DNA of 64,000 nucleotides from Janthinobacterium sp051380875 (GCF_051380875.1 NZ_JBNYXW010000017.1:84306-148305); one strand, 5' to 3'. Counted from the first letter of the stretch, positions 53,241 through 62,633 are shown. Numbers and translations are program-made. The notes: a model not told the origin generated them from the sequence alone.

Positions 53241-54877
53241 GCCTTGCCCGCGCTTAAATCGGCGGTCGCCAGCGCCGTGCTCAGGTACAGCTTGCCGCTC
53301 AGGTCTTGCAGCAGGCTGCTCTGGCGCAAGCGGTCCATCACGGGACCTTTCACTTCGGCCAGGTTCAGGCTGATGCCGCGCTTGGCCAGCGCGCCATTGA
53401 GCTCGATCAAACCCAGCAGGGCCGTACTGTCGATCTGATTGACGGCCGACAAGACCAGCACCAGGTGGCGCGCCGTCGGATGTTCCCGCAACTCCTCTTC
53501 CACGCGCTCCGTCACCGCTTCCACGTTGCCGAAGAACAGGCCCGCGTCGATGCGCAGCAGCAAGACGTCCGGCAAGGTTTGCGCTTCATAACGCTCCACG
53601 TTGCGGAAGTGCTCGCTATTCGGGATGCGGCCCAGCACGGCGATATGCGGGCGGCTGGCGCGCCAGATCAGGGTGCCCATCGACAACAGCACGCCGATCA
53701 CCACGCCCGCCTCCACGCCCAGCACCAGCACGCCGGCCGTCGTCGCCAGCAAGGCCAGCGCATCGCTGCGGTCGTAGCACCAGGACAATTTCAAGGTTTC
53801 CCAATCCAGCAGGCTGGCCACGGCAAAGATGATGGTGGCAGCCAGGACGGGAAGTGGCAGCAGCGCCAGCCAGCCCGTGGGCGCCACCAGCGCCAGCGCC
53901 AGCAGGCCCGCCGTGATGATGCTCGCCAAGGGGGTGTTCGCGCCGGCCTGGAAATTGACGGCCGAACGCGAAATGGAGCCCGTGACGGGAAAGCCGCCCG
54001 ACAGCGCGCTGGCCACGTTGGCCGCGCCAAGACCCAGCAGTTCGCGGTTGGTATGCAGCTTTTCGCCGCGTTTTTGCGCCAGGGTCTGCGCGGCAGACAT
54101 GCTCATCAGGAAGATGATGAAGGCGATCAAGAGCGCCGGCGACAGCAAGGTGCGCCAATGGGCGCTGGAGGTAGCCAGGTTCAGGCCCGGCAAGCCGCTG
54201 GGCACGTGACCCGTGGTTTGCACGCCCAACTTTTCCAGCCCGCAATACGCCACCAGCACGATGCCGGTCAGCACCAGCGCCATGGGTGCCAGGCGCGCGC
54301 CCACGTCGGCGGCAACTTTATTCAGGCCGCAGCGCAGCAGCAATCGCGCCAGGTAGCGCTTGGCCAGCCACAGGAACAGCAGGCTCGACAAGCCCAGCAG
54401 CAGGCTGGGCACATGCCAGTGAGGCACGGTCGCACCCAGCAAGGGCGTGATCTGGCCCCAGATGATCAATATCGCGGCGCCATTGCTGAAACCGCTGATC
54501 ACGGGGCGCGACAGGAAGCTGGCCATGAAGCCCAGGCGCAGCACGCCGCACAGCAGCAGCACGAGGCCGCTGATGAAGGCCAGTTGCGCGGCCAGCACGA
54601 TGTACAGGGAAGAGCCGGCGTCGGCCAGCGGCGCCAGCGCGGCGGCCGTCATCAGCGAAACGATGGCCATGGGCCCCACCGACTGCGTCATGCTGCTGCC
54701 AAAGAAGGCATACAGCACGGGCGGCAAGATGCTGGCGTAGATGCCCACCACGGGCGGCAAACCGGCCACCAGCGCGTAAGCCATGCCTTGCGGCACCATC
54801 ATCATGGCGACAACGATACCGGCAGTGATGTCTCCGGCCAACAGAGGACGCCGGTATTGCCTGAGCCAGAGCAGCAT
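53237..54877 (-). CDS. SulP-family anion transporter with STAS domain
   Basis: 546 residues from the ATG at 54877 (GGGA site). About 12-14 membrane segments, with the SulP signatures GIVVAMMMVPQGMAYALVAG and GFPVTGSISRSAVNFQAGAN. The cytoplasmic STAS domain covers the last 120 residues (LSAVNQIDSTALLGLIEL). It imports sulfate, bicarbonate or a carboxylate; no sulfur-assimilation genes are near, so the ion cannot be named. The gene is coupled to the Imm1-like gene downstream. Confidence 0.93.
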   Translation of the reverse strand: MLLWLRQYRRPLLAGDITAGIVVAMMMVPQGMAYALVAGLPPVVGIYASILPPVLYAFFGSSMTQSVGPMAIVSLMTAAALAPLADAGSSLYIVLAAQLAFISGLVLLLCGVLRLGFMASFLSRPVISGFSNGAAILIIWGQITPLLGATVPHWHVPSLLLGLSSLLFLWLAKRYLARLLLRCGLNKVAADVGARLAPMALVLTGIVLVAYCGLEKLGVQTTGHVPSGLPGLNLATSSAHWRTLLSPALLIAFIIFLMSMSAAQTLAQKRGEKLHTNRELLGLGAANVASALSGGFPVTGSISRSAVNFQAGANTPLASIITAGLLALALVAPTGWLALLPLPVLAATIIFAVASLLDWETLKLSWCYDRSDALALLATTAGVLVLGVEAGVVIGVLLSMGTLIWRASRPHIAVLGRIPNSEHFRNVERYEAQTLPDVLLLRIDAGLFFGNVEAVTERVEEELREHPTARHLVLVLSAVNQIDSTALLGLIELNGALAKRGISLNLAEVKGPVMDRLRQSSLLQDLSGKLYLSTALATADLSAGKA

Positions 54878-54953
54878 GAATGATCCCAAAATCTGAAAAC
54901 CGAAGCCTATCACGCGACGCGGCCGGCTGACAGGGGTGCGTTAGCAGCTGAGA

Positions 54954-55523
54954 TCAGTCTTGCAGCAATTGCGCCTTCACGGCGTCGAGAATTTCCGCCG
55001 ACAGCGCGGCGTCATCGACGGATCGGGCCAGCACGATGGCGCCCACCATGGCGGCAAACGTGGAAATGGCCTGCTGGCGCCGCTGTTCCGGCGTGCCTTC
55101 GGGCAACAAACCGGCCAGCAGCGCAAATTGCTGCTGCACCGTTTGCGTAAAGGCGGGCCGCGCGCCAGGCGACATGCGCGCCACATCGGCGCCCATGGCC
55201 GCCGCCGGGCAGCCCGTGCCGGGCTGGTCGCGGTGCTGCGTCGTCAAATAGTTTTCTATGATCGCCGGCAGCGCCTGTTGCGGGTTTTGCTCCACCCTGG
55301 CTTGCCAGCCTTGCAGCGATTTCTTCAAGGCATGCTGGCACGCCTCAATCATCAAATCTTCCTTGGAAGCAAAATTACCATAGAAACCACCATGCGTGAG
55401 GCCCGCATTCTTCATCAGGTCGGCCACGCCGATGCCGTCGTAGCCCTTTTCGCGGAACAACCTGGCCGCCACCTCGACGATGCGCTCGCGGTTCAGCGCC
55501 GCCTGCTCTCTGCTCACTTTCAT
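54954..55523 (-). CDS. TetR-family transcriptional regulator
   Basis: 189 residues from the ATG at 55523 (GGGAGG site). The N-terminal helix-turn-helix is GVADLMKNAGLTHGGFYGNF; the C-terminal ligand domain belongs to the TetR_C type with GTGCPAAAMGADVARM. Many close relatives repress oxidoreductase genes. It is divergent from the SDR gene across about 125 bases, which makes that gene a likely target, and lies upstream of sulP on the same strand. Confidence 0.92.
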   Translation of the reverse strand: MKVSREQAALNRERIVEVAARLFREKGYDGIGVADLMKNAGLTHGGFYGNFASKEDLMIEACQHALKKSLQGWQARVEQNPQQALPAIIENYLTTQHRDQPGTGCPAAAMGADVARMSPGARPAFTQTVQQQFALLAGLLPEGTPEQRRQQAISTFAAMVGAIVLARSVDDAALSAEILDAVKAQLLQD

Positions 55524-55648
55524 GCAGCCTCCCACAATAATGTCAACCATCATATAATTTTACGCCTGTTTGTGCCACTCTGTTAGCGAGCGCACCGTAT
55601 ATCACGCAGCGCGCGCCGATACTGGAAGCCAGCGTGAAGGAGTCCAGC

Positions 55649-56632
55649 ATGAGCATCAACGAAAACAAGGACCAGTCCGCCGGTAACTTGCAGCGCAGCA
55701 TCCAGCATGAGCAGGATCAGCGCGATGCAGGCCAGCGGGCCAAGCAAGAGAACCTTCAGCCCGTGCAAACGGGCAGCCGCAGCCAGCCCGGCGGTCCCCT
55801 GCCCGCCCAGCACCTGGCCAAACCGGGCATCGAAGCGCAGATGCAGCTGAAACCCCGCTTCCTGGCCCCCGACTACTGTGGCAGCGGCAAGCTGGCCGGC
55901 ATGGTGGCCATCATCACGGGCGGCGATTCGGGCATCGGCCGCGCCGTGGCCGTGCTGTACGCGCGCGAGGGCGCCGATGTAGCCATCATCTACCTGAACG
56001 AGCACGAGGACGCCAAGGAAACGCGCCGCTACGTGGAAGCGGAAGGCCAGAGCTGTTTGTTGATCCCCGGCGACGTGCGCGAGCAGCGCTTTTGCCAGGA
56101 AGCCGTCAGCCAGGTGATGGGGAAGTTCACCCATATCGACGTGCTGGTCAACAATGCCGCCTTCCAGGAGCACGCCGAATCCCTGCTCGACTTGAGCGAA
56201 GAACGTTTCGATCTGACCATGAAGACCAATGTCTACGGCTACTTTCACATGGCCAAGGCGGTGCTGCCCCACTTGCAGCGGGGCGCGTCCATCATCAACA
56301 CGGGTTCCGTGACGGGCTTGCAAGGCTCGAAGCACTTGCTCGACTATTCCACCACCAAGGGCGCCATCCACGCCTTTACCATGGCGCTGGCCAGCAACTT
56401 GCTGGAAAAAGGCATCCGCGTGAATGCCATCGCGCCCGGCCCCGTCTGGACCCCGCTCAATCCTGCCGACAAATCACCGGAAGAAATCCAGAAATTCGGC
56501 CAGGACACGGACATGCACCGCCCGGCCCAGCCCGAAGAACTCTCGCCCGCCTACGTTTTCCTGGCCTCGCCCGCCTGTTCCAGCTACATCACGGGCATCG
56601 TGCTACCGATCACCGGCAGCGTGGGCGGCTAA
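55649..56632 (+). CDS. Short-chain dehydrogenase/reductase (YghA-like)
   Basis: 327 residues from the ATG at 55649 (AAGGAG, six-base spacing; a GTG at 55634 is within that site). A Gln-rich N-terminal extension of about 70 residues is followed by the Rossmann core: TGGDSGIGRAVAVLYAREGA, NNAAFQEH, and the catalytic Ser/Tyr/Lys (INTGSVTG, YSTTKGA). It probably uses NADP(H). Substrate unknown. Ends four bases before ku and may be co-transcribed with it. Confidence 0.93.
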   Translation: MSINENKDQSAGNLQRSIQHEQDQRDAGQRAKQENLQPVQTGSRSQPGGPLPAQHLAKPGIEAQMQLKPRFLAPDYCGSGKLAGMVAIITGGDSGIGRAVAVLYAREGADVAIIYLNEHEDAKETRRYVEAEGQSCLLIPGDVREQRFCQEAVSQVMGKFTHIDVLVNNAAFQEHAESLLDLSEERFDLTMKTNVYGYFHMAKAVLPHLQRGASIINTGSVTGLQGSKHLLDYSTTKGAIHAFTMALASNLLEKGIRVNAIAPGPVWTPLNPADKSPEEIQKFGQDTDMHRPAQPEELSPAYVFLASPACSSYITGIVLPITGSVGG

Positions 56633-56635
56633 GCC

Positions 56636-57553
56636 ATGGCGCGCACATTGTGGAAAGGCGCCATCAGCTTTGGCCTCGTGCACATTCCCGTCGAACTGAT
56701 TTCGGCCAGCCTCGACCATGAACTGGACTTGTCCATGCTGGACCGGCGCGACTTCGCCCCCATCGGTTACAAGCGCTACAACAAGCGCACGGGCAAGGAT
56801 GTGGCATGGGACGACATCATCAAGGGCTATGAATACAAGACGGACGAGTACGTGGTGCTGTCCGAGGAAGACTTGAAGCAGGCCAATGTGAAGGCCACGC
56901 AAACCATCGATATACTCACCTTTGTCGATGCAGCCGAGGTACCGCTGACATTTTACGATCATCCGTATTACCTGCTCCCCGCGAAAGGCGGCGACAAGGT
57001 GTATGCGCTGCTGCGCGAAACCTTGCGCCGCGCCAACAAAGTGGGCATCGCCAGCGTGGTCATGCGCACCAAGCAGCATCTGTGCGCGCTGGTATGCGTC
57101 AAGGACGCCATCGTGCTCAACACCCTGCGTTACGCCGATGAGCTGCGCGCCACGGACGACCTCGATTTGCCGGGCAGTACCCTGAAGGCGGCCGGCATTT
57201 CCGACAAGGAACTCAAGATGGCCCTGTCCCTCGTGGAAGGCATGAGCGAAGCGTGGCAACCGGGGCAATATCACGACAGTTACCGCGAAGACGTGCTAGC
57301 GCTGGTCAAGAAAAAAATCAAATCCAGACAAACCAAGACCATCACCGCGCCCACGCCCGAGCCCGAGGAAGAACGCAGCAGCAATGTCATCGACTTGGTG
57401 GCGCTGCTGCAGCAAAGCCTGGGCAAGAAAGCCTCCGCCGCACCGGCGCGCAAGAGTGCGGCCAGGGAAGCGCCGAAAAGCGTGACCAGAACCACGCCCA
57501 CGAGCGCCGCACGCAAACCGGCAGCGGCGGCGCCTCGGCGCAAGGCTGCTTGA
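56636..57553 (+). CDS. ku: Ku protein, non-homologous end joining
   Basis: 305 residues. The bacterial Ku bridge domain is clear: WKGAISFGLVHIPVELISA, the central DNA-ring region, and LVEGMSEAWQPGQYHDSYRE. The C-terminal tail is Lys/Arg/Pro/Ala-rich (about 240-305), typical of Ku versions with an added DNA-binding tail. The homodimer threads onto broken DNA ends and recruits LigD, encoded 5 kb away on the opposite strand. Starts three bases after the SDR stop. Confidence 0.97.
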   Translation: MARTLWKGAISFGLVHIPVELISASLDHELDLSMLDRRDFAPIGYKRYNKRTGKDVAWDDIIKGYEYKTDEYVVLSEEDLKQANVKATQTIDILTFVDAAEVPLTFYDHPYYLLPAKGGDKVYALLRETLRRANKVGIASVVMRTKQHLCALVCVKDAIVLNTLRYADELRATDDLDLPGSTLKAAGISDKELKMALSLVEGMSEAWQPGQYHDSYREDVLALVKKKIKSRQTKTITAPTPEPEEERSSNVIDLVALLQQSLGKKASAAPARKSAAREAPKSVTRTTPTSAARKPAAAAPRRKAA

Positions 57554-57565
57554 CTGTACCTGGCA

Positions 57566-58480
57566 TCAAGCCTGCCCTTCCTCCGCAATCATGGCGTGGT
57601 GCGCTGCCACGGCCGCCATCACGCCGTCGGCCATGGCAAACGTGATATTGGCCATGGCGCGCGCCGCGTCGCCGGCCGCGTGCACGCCCGGCACCGACGT
57701 CATCTTCATGGCGTCGACTTGCACGATGGGCCCCATCATGCCCTCTTCCAGCGCGCAGCCCAGTTGCATTGCCAAGCCACTGGCTTGCTGCACGGGCGCG
57801 GCCAGGAACAGGGCGCGCAAGGGAACCAGGCGGCCATCGGCCAGGCGCGCACCGTCGATGGCGGGCGCGGCCCCCTCGATGGCTGTGACGGCCACGTGCT
57901 CCAGCTTGACCTTTCGCCGCGCCAACAATTTCATTGCGTCATCATCGAGCGGCTCCATGCCGGCCGTAAACAAGGTCACGTCGCCCCAGTCGGCGATCAG
58001 ACTGGCCTGATGCACGGACGCGGGCAGCCGGCCCAGCACGCCAATATTGCCGCCGCCGATTTCATAGCCGTGGCAATACGGGCAATGCAGCACCGTCTGG
58101 CCCCAGCGCTCGGCCACGCCCGGTAGCTCGGGCAGCAAATCGCGCACGCCCGTGGCCAGGATCAAGCGCCTGCCTTGCAGCACACGGCCATCGTCCAGGG
58201 TGATGGTGAAGGCGATTTTTCCGGACGGCAACGGTTCAGCCTGGCGCACCGTGCCAGCAAACTGCGTCACGTTCGGATACGCGACCAGCTGGGCGCGTGC
58301 CTCGGCCAGGATGGTGCCGCCGGGCTTGCCATCCTGCGCCAGCACGCTGTGCGCGTGGGAGGCAAAGCGGTTGCGCGGACTGCCCGCATCGATGATGGCG
58401 ATGGGGCGGCGCGTGCGCGCCAATTGCAGCGCGGCCGACAGGCCGGCAAAGCTGCCGCCGATGATGATGACGTCAAACAT
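57566..58480 (-). CDS. Thioredoxin-reductase-like FAD/NAD(P) oxidoreductase
   Basis: 304 residues. The N-terminal FAD-binding GGSFAGLSAALQLARTRR is followed by the redox-active CPYC at 133-136 (LHCPYCHGYE) and C-terminal FAD motif HAAGDAARA. The NAD(P)-binding motif is GVLGRL, lacking the usual GxGxxA run. These proteins often act as stand-alone disulfide or small-molecule reductases. It converges with ku and follows an Rrf2 regulator gene on the same strand after ten bases. Confidence 0.9.
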   Translation of the reverse strand: MFDVIIIGGSFAGLSAALQLARTRRPIAIIDAGSPRNRFASHAHSVLAQDGKPGGTILAEARAQLVAYPNVTQFAGTVRQAEPLPSGKIAFTITLDDGRVLQGRRLILATGVRDLLPELPGVAERWGQTVLHCPYCHGYEIGGGNIGVLGRLPASVHQASLIADWGDVTLFTAGMEPLDDDAMKLLARRKVKLEHVAVTAIEGAAPAIDGARLADGRLVPLRALFLAAPVQQASGLAMQLGCALEEGMMGPIVQVDAMKMTSVPGVHAAGDAARAMANITFAMADGVMAAVAAHHAMIAEEGQA

Positions 58481-58489
58481 GGGGTTTCC

Positions 58490-58954
58490 TCAAGGTAGGG
58501 GATGGGGATGGGGCGGCAAGCCGCCGGCAATGAATGGCGCACCCTCGCCGATGTCGAGCAGCAAGGCTTGCAGGCTGATGTCGCCCATACGCGCCACCAG
58601 CATGGCTTCGGCCTCGCGGTAGACGTCGGCCAGCACCCGCGTGACGGCCCGCTCGACCAGGCATTGCGCATGCGGCGCGCCGATGTCGACTTTCACCACC
58701 ACTGTCTCTTGCAGGGCCGCGTACACATCGCGCAGGCTGATGGCCGACAGGGGCCGCACCAGCGACCAGCCGCCGCCATGGCCGCGCAGCGATTGCACGA
58801 TGCCGGCCTGGCGCAAACTGCCCATGGTGCGCCGCACCACCACGGGATGCGTGTGCAGGCATTGCGCCAGGGTGTCGGACGTCATGGGTTCTACCTGCCC
58901 GGCCATGTGCAGCAAGCCATGCAGGACGGTGGAGAGTCGGCTGGGAGTTTTCAT
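58490..58954 (-). CDS. Rrf2-family transcriptional regulator
   Basis: 154 residues. Winged helix with TLAQCLHTHPVVVRRTMGSLRQAG and GHGGGWSLVRPLSAISLRDVY, the Rrf2 pattern. One cysteine in AQCLHTH and one in HAQCLVERA, but no 3-Cys cluster for an iron-sulfur cofactor. It is probably redox- or metabolite-sensing and regulates itself and the flavoprotein gene downstream. Two AT-rich inverted repeats lie just upstream. Confidence 0.9.
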   Translation of the reverse strand: MKTPSRLSTVLHGLLHMAGQVEPMTSDTLAQCLHTHPVVVRRTMGSLRQAGIVQSLRGHGGGWSLVRPLSAISLRDVYAALQETVVVKVDIGAPHAQCLVERAVTRVLADVYREAEAMLVARMGDISLQALLLDIGEGAPFIAGGLPPHPHPLP

Positions 58955-59002
58955 GTAACAAGTATAGTTACGAATTTATGCAAATGCAAATAAATTGCAT
59001 TT
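58955..59002 (-). promoter_or_regulatory. Two inverted repeats before the Rrf2 gene
   Basis: GTAAC-N7-GTTAC at 58955-58971 touches the start codon, and a perfect 8-base repeat AAATGCAA-N5-TTGCATTT lies at 58982-59002. The 59-base gap is strongly AT-rich against its neighbours. Probable operators for the Rrf2 protein. The second is too AT-rich for a good ligD terminator. Confidence 0.5.
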
Positions 59003-59013
59003 ATACTGTGCAA

Positions 59014-61491
59014 TCAGGGTTGAAAGCCCAGCTTCTTCATCGCCGTATCGATGCCTTTCGCGCTGCGCGCATAGCCATCCCACGGCGCATTGCCCACGTC
59101 GAGGCGGCTGTGCACGTTGCCCACCTTCCAGGCATCGCCCGCTGTCACTTTGTCGAGCTCATCCCAGTCCAGCGGCACGGAAATGCCGAGCCCCGGGCGC
59201 GCGCGGGCCGACCACGCGCACACGGTGGTGGCGCCGCGTCCATTGCGCAAATAATCGATGAAAATCTTGCCGACGCGGTTAGCCGGCCCGCTTTTCACGA
59301 CAAAGCGCGCCGGGATCAATTGCGCCATGTGCGCCACGATGGCTTGCGAGAACGCTTTCACCGTGTCCCAATCGTGTTGCGGGCGGATCGGCACGACCAC
59401 ATGCAAACCCTTGCCGCCGCTGGTTTTCAGGTAGGCGGGCAAGCCCAGTTCGGCCAGGAAGGCGCGCAGCAGCACGGCCCCCTCGCAGATGGCGGGCCAA
59501 GCCACGCCCTTGCCAGGGTCGAGGTCGAACACCAGGCGGTTCGGCGTGTCGTAGGCGCTGGCCAGCGCGTTTTGCGTATGCAATTCCACCACATTCCATT
59601 GCGCCGCCGACAATAGCCCTTGCGCCGTGGCCACTTCCAGCATGGGCGGATGTTCGGGGTCGAGCCTGGGATCGAGCTGTTTGACGCCCGGCATCTTCGA
59701 CGTAGCCGCATGTTTCTGGAAGAACAGTTCGCCACCGACGCCGGCCGGCGCGCGCACCAGGGACACTGGCCTGCCCCGCAAATGCACACGCATCAGCTTG
59801 CCCACCAGCGCGTAGTAGCGCACCAGGTCGATTTTTGTCGCGCCGCTGTCACTGTCGATTACCCGTTCGGCATGGCTGACCTTGAAACTGGCCGGCAAGA
59901 CGCTGTCCGGCGCGCATTCTTGTTTACCCTGCACCTTCTTCTCCTTGCCGATCGCTTGCGTCCGCTCGCGCACGATGGCGGCCGGCTTCTTGTCCTGGCG
60001 CAAGCCATGAAACACGGCATGCCGGATGGAGCCGGCGCTGGTCCACTGTGCAAAACTGATTTCGGCCACCAGCTGCGGCTTGACCCACAGCGGCTGGCGC
60101 ACGCCGCCCGCCTTGCCTGTAAACGGACTCGTCTCCACGCTGAGCGCATCGAGCCGGCGGCGCAACTCGCGCAGACTCGCCTCGTCAAAGCCGCTGCCCA
60201 CATTGCCCGCATAGCGCAGTTCCCCATCCTCATCGTGTACGCCCAGCAACAGCGAGCCGATGCCGGCGCGCGCGCCCTGCGGCGCCGTATAGCCACCAAT
60301 GACGAATTCCTGGCGCTGCCCGCACTTGAGCTTGATCCAGTCGCCCGTGCGCCGCGTGACATAGGGCGAGCCGCGCCGCTTGCCGATCACGCCTTCCAGT
60401 CCCAGCTTGCAAGCGTGCTCCAGCAACTGCTGCGGCGCGGCATCGAGCGCGGCGCTGAAGCGTACCAGCGGCGACGTTGGCAGGCTCTGCAACAACTGCT
60501 GCAGCAGCGCGCGGCGCGCCTCGACGCTCTGGGCGCGCAAGTCGTGGCCATCGAAATACGGCACGTCGAACAGGTAATACACGATCTCGCTGGTGGCGCT
60601 TTCATCAAAAGCGCGCTGCAGGGCGCCGAAATCGGGCTGGCCGTCCGAGCCGTGGACGACGATTTCGCCGTCATACCAGCCCGGCGGCAAGCCCAGTTTG
60701 TCCAGCGCCTGCTGCAATTTCGGCAGCTTGTGCGTCCAGTCATTGCCATTGCGCGTGATCAAGGCGACGCGCTTGCCGTCACTGCGGGCCAGGATGCGGT
60801 AGCCATCGAATTTCAGCTCGAAAATCCAGCCTTGCGCGTCTGGCGGCGGCGCAGCAGCCAGGGTCGCCAGCTGGGGTGACAGGCTGGCGGGCAGAGCGGC
60901 CTCTGGCGGTGTCGCAGCCAGCTTGCGTTTGGGCATGGGCTTGTGCTTGACGCTGTCGGGCTGCTCGTCGACGACGGAAAATTCCACGGCCGGCCGGGCA
61001 AATTCATCTTTTTCCTTGATCAGCAGCCAGGCCGGCTGCTTTTCACCCTTGCTCTTCATGCGCACCAGCACCCAGTTGCCATGCATCTTGTGGCCATGCA
61101 AGGTAAATTTCAGGTTGCCGGCCGCCAGGGCCTTGCGCGCATCTGGCGTGGCCGGCTGCGGCTGCCAAGTACCCTTATCCCAGATGATGACCTTGCCCGC
61201 GCCATACTGTTTGGCCGGGATCGTGCCTTCAAAGCTGGAATACGCGATCGGGTGATCCTCCACCTGCACGGCCATGCGCTTGTCGTGCGTGTCGTAGCTT
61301 GGCCCCTTCGGCACGGCCCAGCTCTTCATCGTGCCATCCAGTTCCAAGCGAAAATCGTAGTGCAGGCGGCTGGCCCAGTGTTTCTGGATGACAAATGTGA
61401 GCGCCTCGCCTGGTGCCTCATCACCGCCTGCCGGTTCTGGCGTGATGGCGAAATTGCGCTTGGCCTGGTAGGTTTTCAAGGCGGCTTTCAT
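59014..61491 (-). CDS. ligD: Multifunctional DNA ligase D
   Basis: 825 residues. Three enzyme domains in the Pseudomonas order: phosphoesterase at about 10-165 (His38 and His44 in QKHWASRLHYDFRLELDG), ATP-dependent ligase at about 205-510 (nucleotidyl Lys227 in FELKFDGYRI), and primase/polymerase at about 540-820 (DLDPGKGVAW, KTSGGKGLHVVVPI). It trims, fills and seals double-strand breaks held by Ku. The ATG is at 61491. Confidence 0.97.
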   Translation of the reverse strand: MKAALKTYQAKRNFAITPEPAGGDEAPGEALTFVIQKHWASRLHYDFRLELDGTMKSWAVPKGPSYDTHDKRMAVQVEDHPIAYSSFEGTIPAKQYGAGKVIIWDKGTWQPQPATPDARKALAAGNLKFTLHGHKMHGNWVLVRMKSKGEKQPAWLLIKEKDEFARPAVEFSVVDEQPDSVKHKPMPKRKLAATPPEAALPASLSPQLATLAAAPPPDAQGWIFELKFDGYRILARSDGKRVALITRNGNDWTHKLPKLQQALDKLGLPPGWYDGEIVVHGSDGQPDFGALQRAFDESATSEIVYYLFDVPYFDGHDLRAQSVEARRALLQQLLQSLPTSPLVRFSAALDAAPQQLLEHACKLGLEGVIGKRRGSPYVTRRTGDWIKLKCGQRQEFVIGGYTAPQGARAGIGSLLLGVHDEDGELRYAGNVGSGFDEASLRELRRRLDALSVETSPFTGKAGGVRQPLWVKPQLVAEISFAQWTSAGSIRHAVFHGLRQDKKPAAIVRERTQAIGKEKKVQGKQECAPDSVLPASFKVSHAERVIDSDSGATKIDLVRYYALVGKLMRVHLRGRPVSLVRAPAGVGGELFFQKHAATSKMPGVKQLDPRLDPEHPPMLEVATAQGLLSAAQWNVVELHTQNALASAYDTPNRLVFDLDPGKGVAWPAICEGAVLLRAFLAELGLPAYLKTSGGKGLHVVVPIRPQHDWDTVKAFSQAIVAHMAQLIPARFVVKSGPANRVGKIFIDYLRNGRGATTVCAWSARARPGLGISVPLDWDELDKVTAGDAWKVGNVHSRLDVGNAPWDGYARSAKGIDTAMKKLGFQP

Positions 61492-61622
61492 GGCGAACCC
61501 ATGCAGTGACGATGGATCGAGTCTAGACCGCTGAAAGCCCAGGCGCGGTACGCCAACTAACAGAGCACCGGCGACGCCAAATGTAAATGTTTGTAATTCG
61601 CTGTCAACCTGATGACCTCGCC

Positions 61623-61650
61623 GCGCGTTTTTGCCTCAGTGACAGGGGAA
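61623..61650 (+). repeat. Duplicated promoter/leader block, copy 1
   Basis: 28 bases, GCGCGTTTTTGCCTCAGTGA and eight more. Nearly the same block recurs at 62160-62187. Each lies 40-70 bases before the start of an Ala/Lys-rich paralogue, so the unit of duplication included the promoter or leader. Confidence 0.65.
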
Positions 61651-61694
61651 ATGCATCTCCTGAACGACAACCCCACTTCTCGAGGAACTGCATC

Positions 61695-62018
61695 ATGAAG
61701 AAACGCATTTTCAACTTGACCGCTACCCTGATCGCCGGCTTATTCGCTACTGCAGCCTTTGCTCAAACGCCAGCCGTGCCAGCCAAGGCCGAAGCCAAGC
61801 ACACCAAGGAAGTGGCTACAGCAGAAGCCAAAGAAACCAAGGCCGTCGTCAAGGCCGACGCGAAAGTAGCCACCGTCGCCGCCGACGCCAAGGAAAATGT
61901 CGCCAGCGCCAAGGCAGATGCCGCCAGCACCAAGGCCAAAGCCCATCACAAAGCAAAAAAAGCCAAGGCCAAGGCTGACGTCGCCAAAACTGAAGCGACC
62001 GCCGCCGCAGCCAAGTAA
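61695..62018 (+). CDS. Exported Ala/Lys/His-rich small protein, paralogue 1
   Basis: 107 residues from the ATG at 61695. Signal peptide to about residue 23 (IAGLFATAAFAQ), then a low-complexity region of Ala, Lys, Asp, Glu and Thr arranged in roughly 10-residue units (AEAKETKAVVKADAK) and a basic KAHHKAKKAKAKADVAK tail. Highly charged, predicted helical or disordered, in the periplasm. No enzyme motif. First of three tandem paralogues; its terminator is intact at 62051. Confidence 0.8.
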   Translation: MKKRIFNLTATLIAGLFATAAFAQTPAVPAKAEAKHTKEVATAEAKETKAVVKADAKVATVAADAKENVASAKADAASTKAKAHHKAKKAKAKADVAKTEATAAAAK

Positions 62019-62050
62019 TCGCCTGCGCGCGATGTCAGCGCCACCCAAAA

Positions 62051-62074
62051 AGACAGCTTCGGCTGTCTTTTTTC
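62051..62074 (+). terminator. Intrinsic terminator of paralogue 1
   Basis: 7-base-pair stem AGACAGC / GCTGTCT with a TTCG tetraloop, followed by six T. The same stem appears after paralogue 3, where it is cut short. Confidence 0.9.
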
Positions 62075-62159
62075 ATTTTCATTGCCTCATCATGCAATAA
62101 CAGTCGATAAAAACGTGATTGTAAGAAAGTGTAAACAAGGTCAACTGTATACTTCCAAG

Positions 62160-62187
62160 GCGCGTTTTATGCTCAGTGACACGGGAA
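62160..62187 (+). repeat. Duplicated promoter/leader block, copy 2
   Basis: GCGCGTTTTATGCTCAGTGACACGGGAA, a close match to 61623-61650 with about four differences. It precedes paralogue 2 by about 40 bases. Confidence 0.65.
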
Positions 62188-62228
62188 TCATCCCGGCACA
62201 CCAGAACACCACCACCGAGGACTGCACC

Positions 62229-62579
62229 ATGAAGAAAGTATTCGCTACCCTGATCGCCGGCCTGTTCGCTACCGCAGCCTTCGCGCAAACGCCAGCAGCG
62301 CCAGCAACTGCCGCCACCCCGGCAGCCTCAGTACCCGCGAAAGTGGAAACGGCCCACGCAAAGGCCGTCGTCAAAGCGGACGCCAAGGAAGCGCACGCCG
62401 CAGTAAAAGCCGATGCGAAAGAAACCAAGGCTGTCGTCGCCGCCAAGACCGAAGTGGCCAGCGCGAAAGCGGAAGCGGCCGCCACCAAGTCCAAGGCGCA
62501 CCACAAGGCCAGGAAAGCCAAGGCTGACGCAAAATTGGCATCGGCCACCGCTGAAGCAGCGCCAACTGTTGCCAAGTAA
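62229..62579 (+). CDS. Exported Ala/Lys/His-rich small protein, paralogue 2
   Basis: 116 residues from the ATG at 62229. The signal peptide is almost identical to paralogue 3 (MKKVFATLIAGLFATAAFAQ). The body has repeats such as AVVKADAKEAHAAVKADAKE and the KAHHKARKAKADAK tail. No terminator follows, so it is probably co-transcribed with paralogue 3, 54 bases on. Function unknown; it could buffer charge or bind anionic envelope components. Confidence 0.8.
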   Translation: MKKVFATLIAGLFATAAFAQTPAAPATAATPAASVPAKVETAHAKAVVKADAKEAHAAVKADAKETKAVVAAKTEVASAKAEAAATKSKAHHKARKAKADAKLASATAEAAPTVAK

Positions 62580-62633
62580 TCGCCCTGCATCATCGCTTGC
62601 CACGACTAAAACCATACAAAATAGGATTACATC

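Noticed and set aside
53306..54883. 525-codon plus-strand frame across sulP
   Set aside because: Gln/His/Arg-rich antisense shadow of the transporter gene. Membrane-protein genes in GC-rich DNA often leave such frames.
61587..61694. Upstream extension of paralogue 1
   Set aside because: The signal peptide begins at 61695. The added 36 residues are rich in Arg/Cys/Pro and cover the leader block repeated before paralogue 2.
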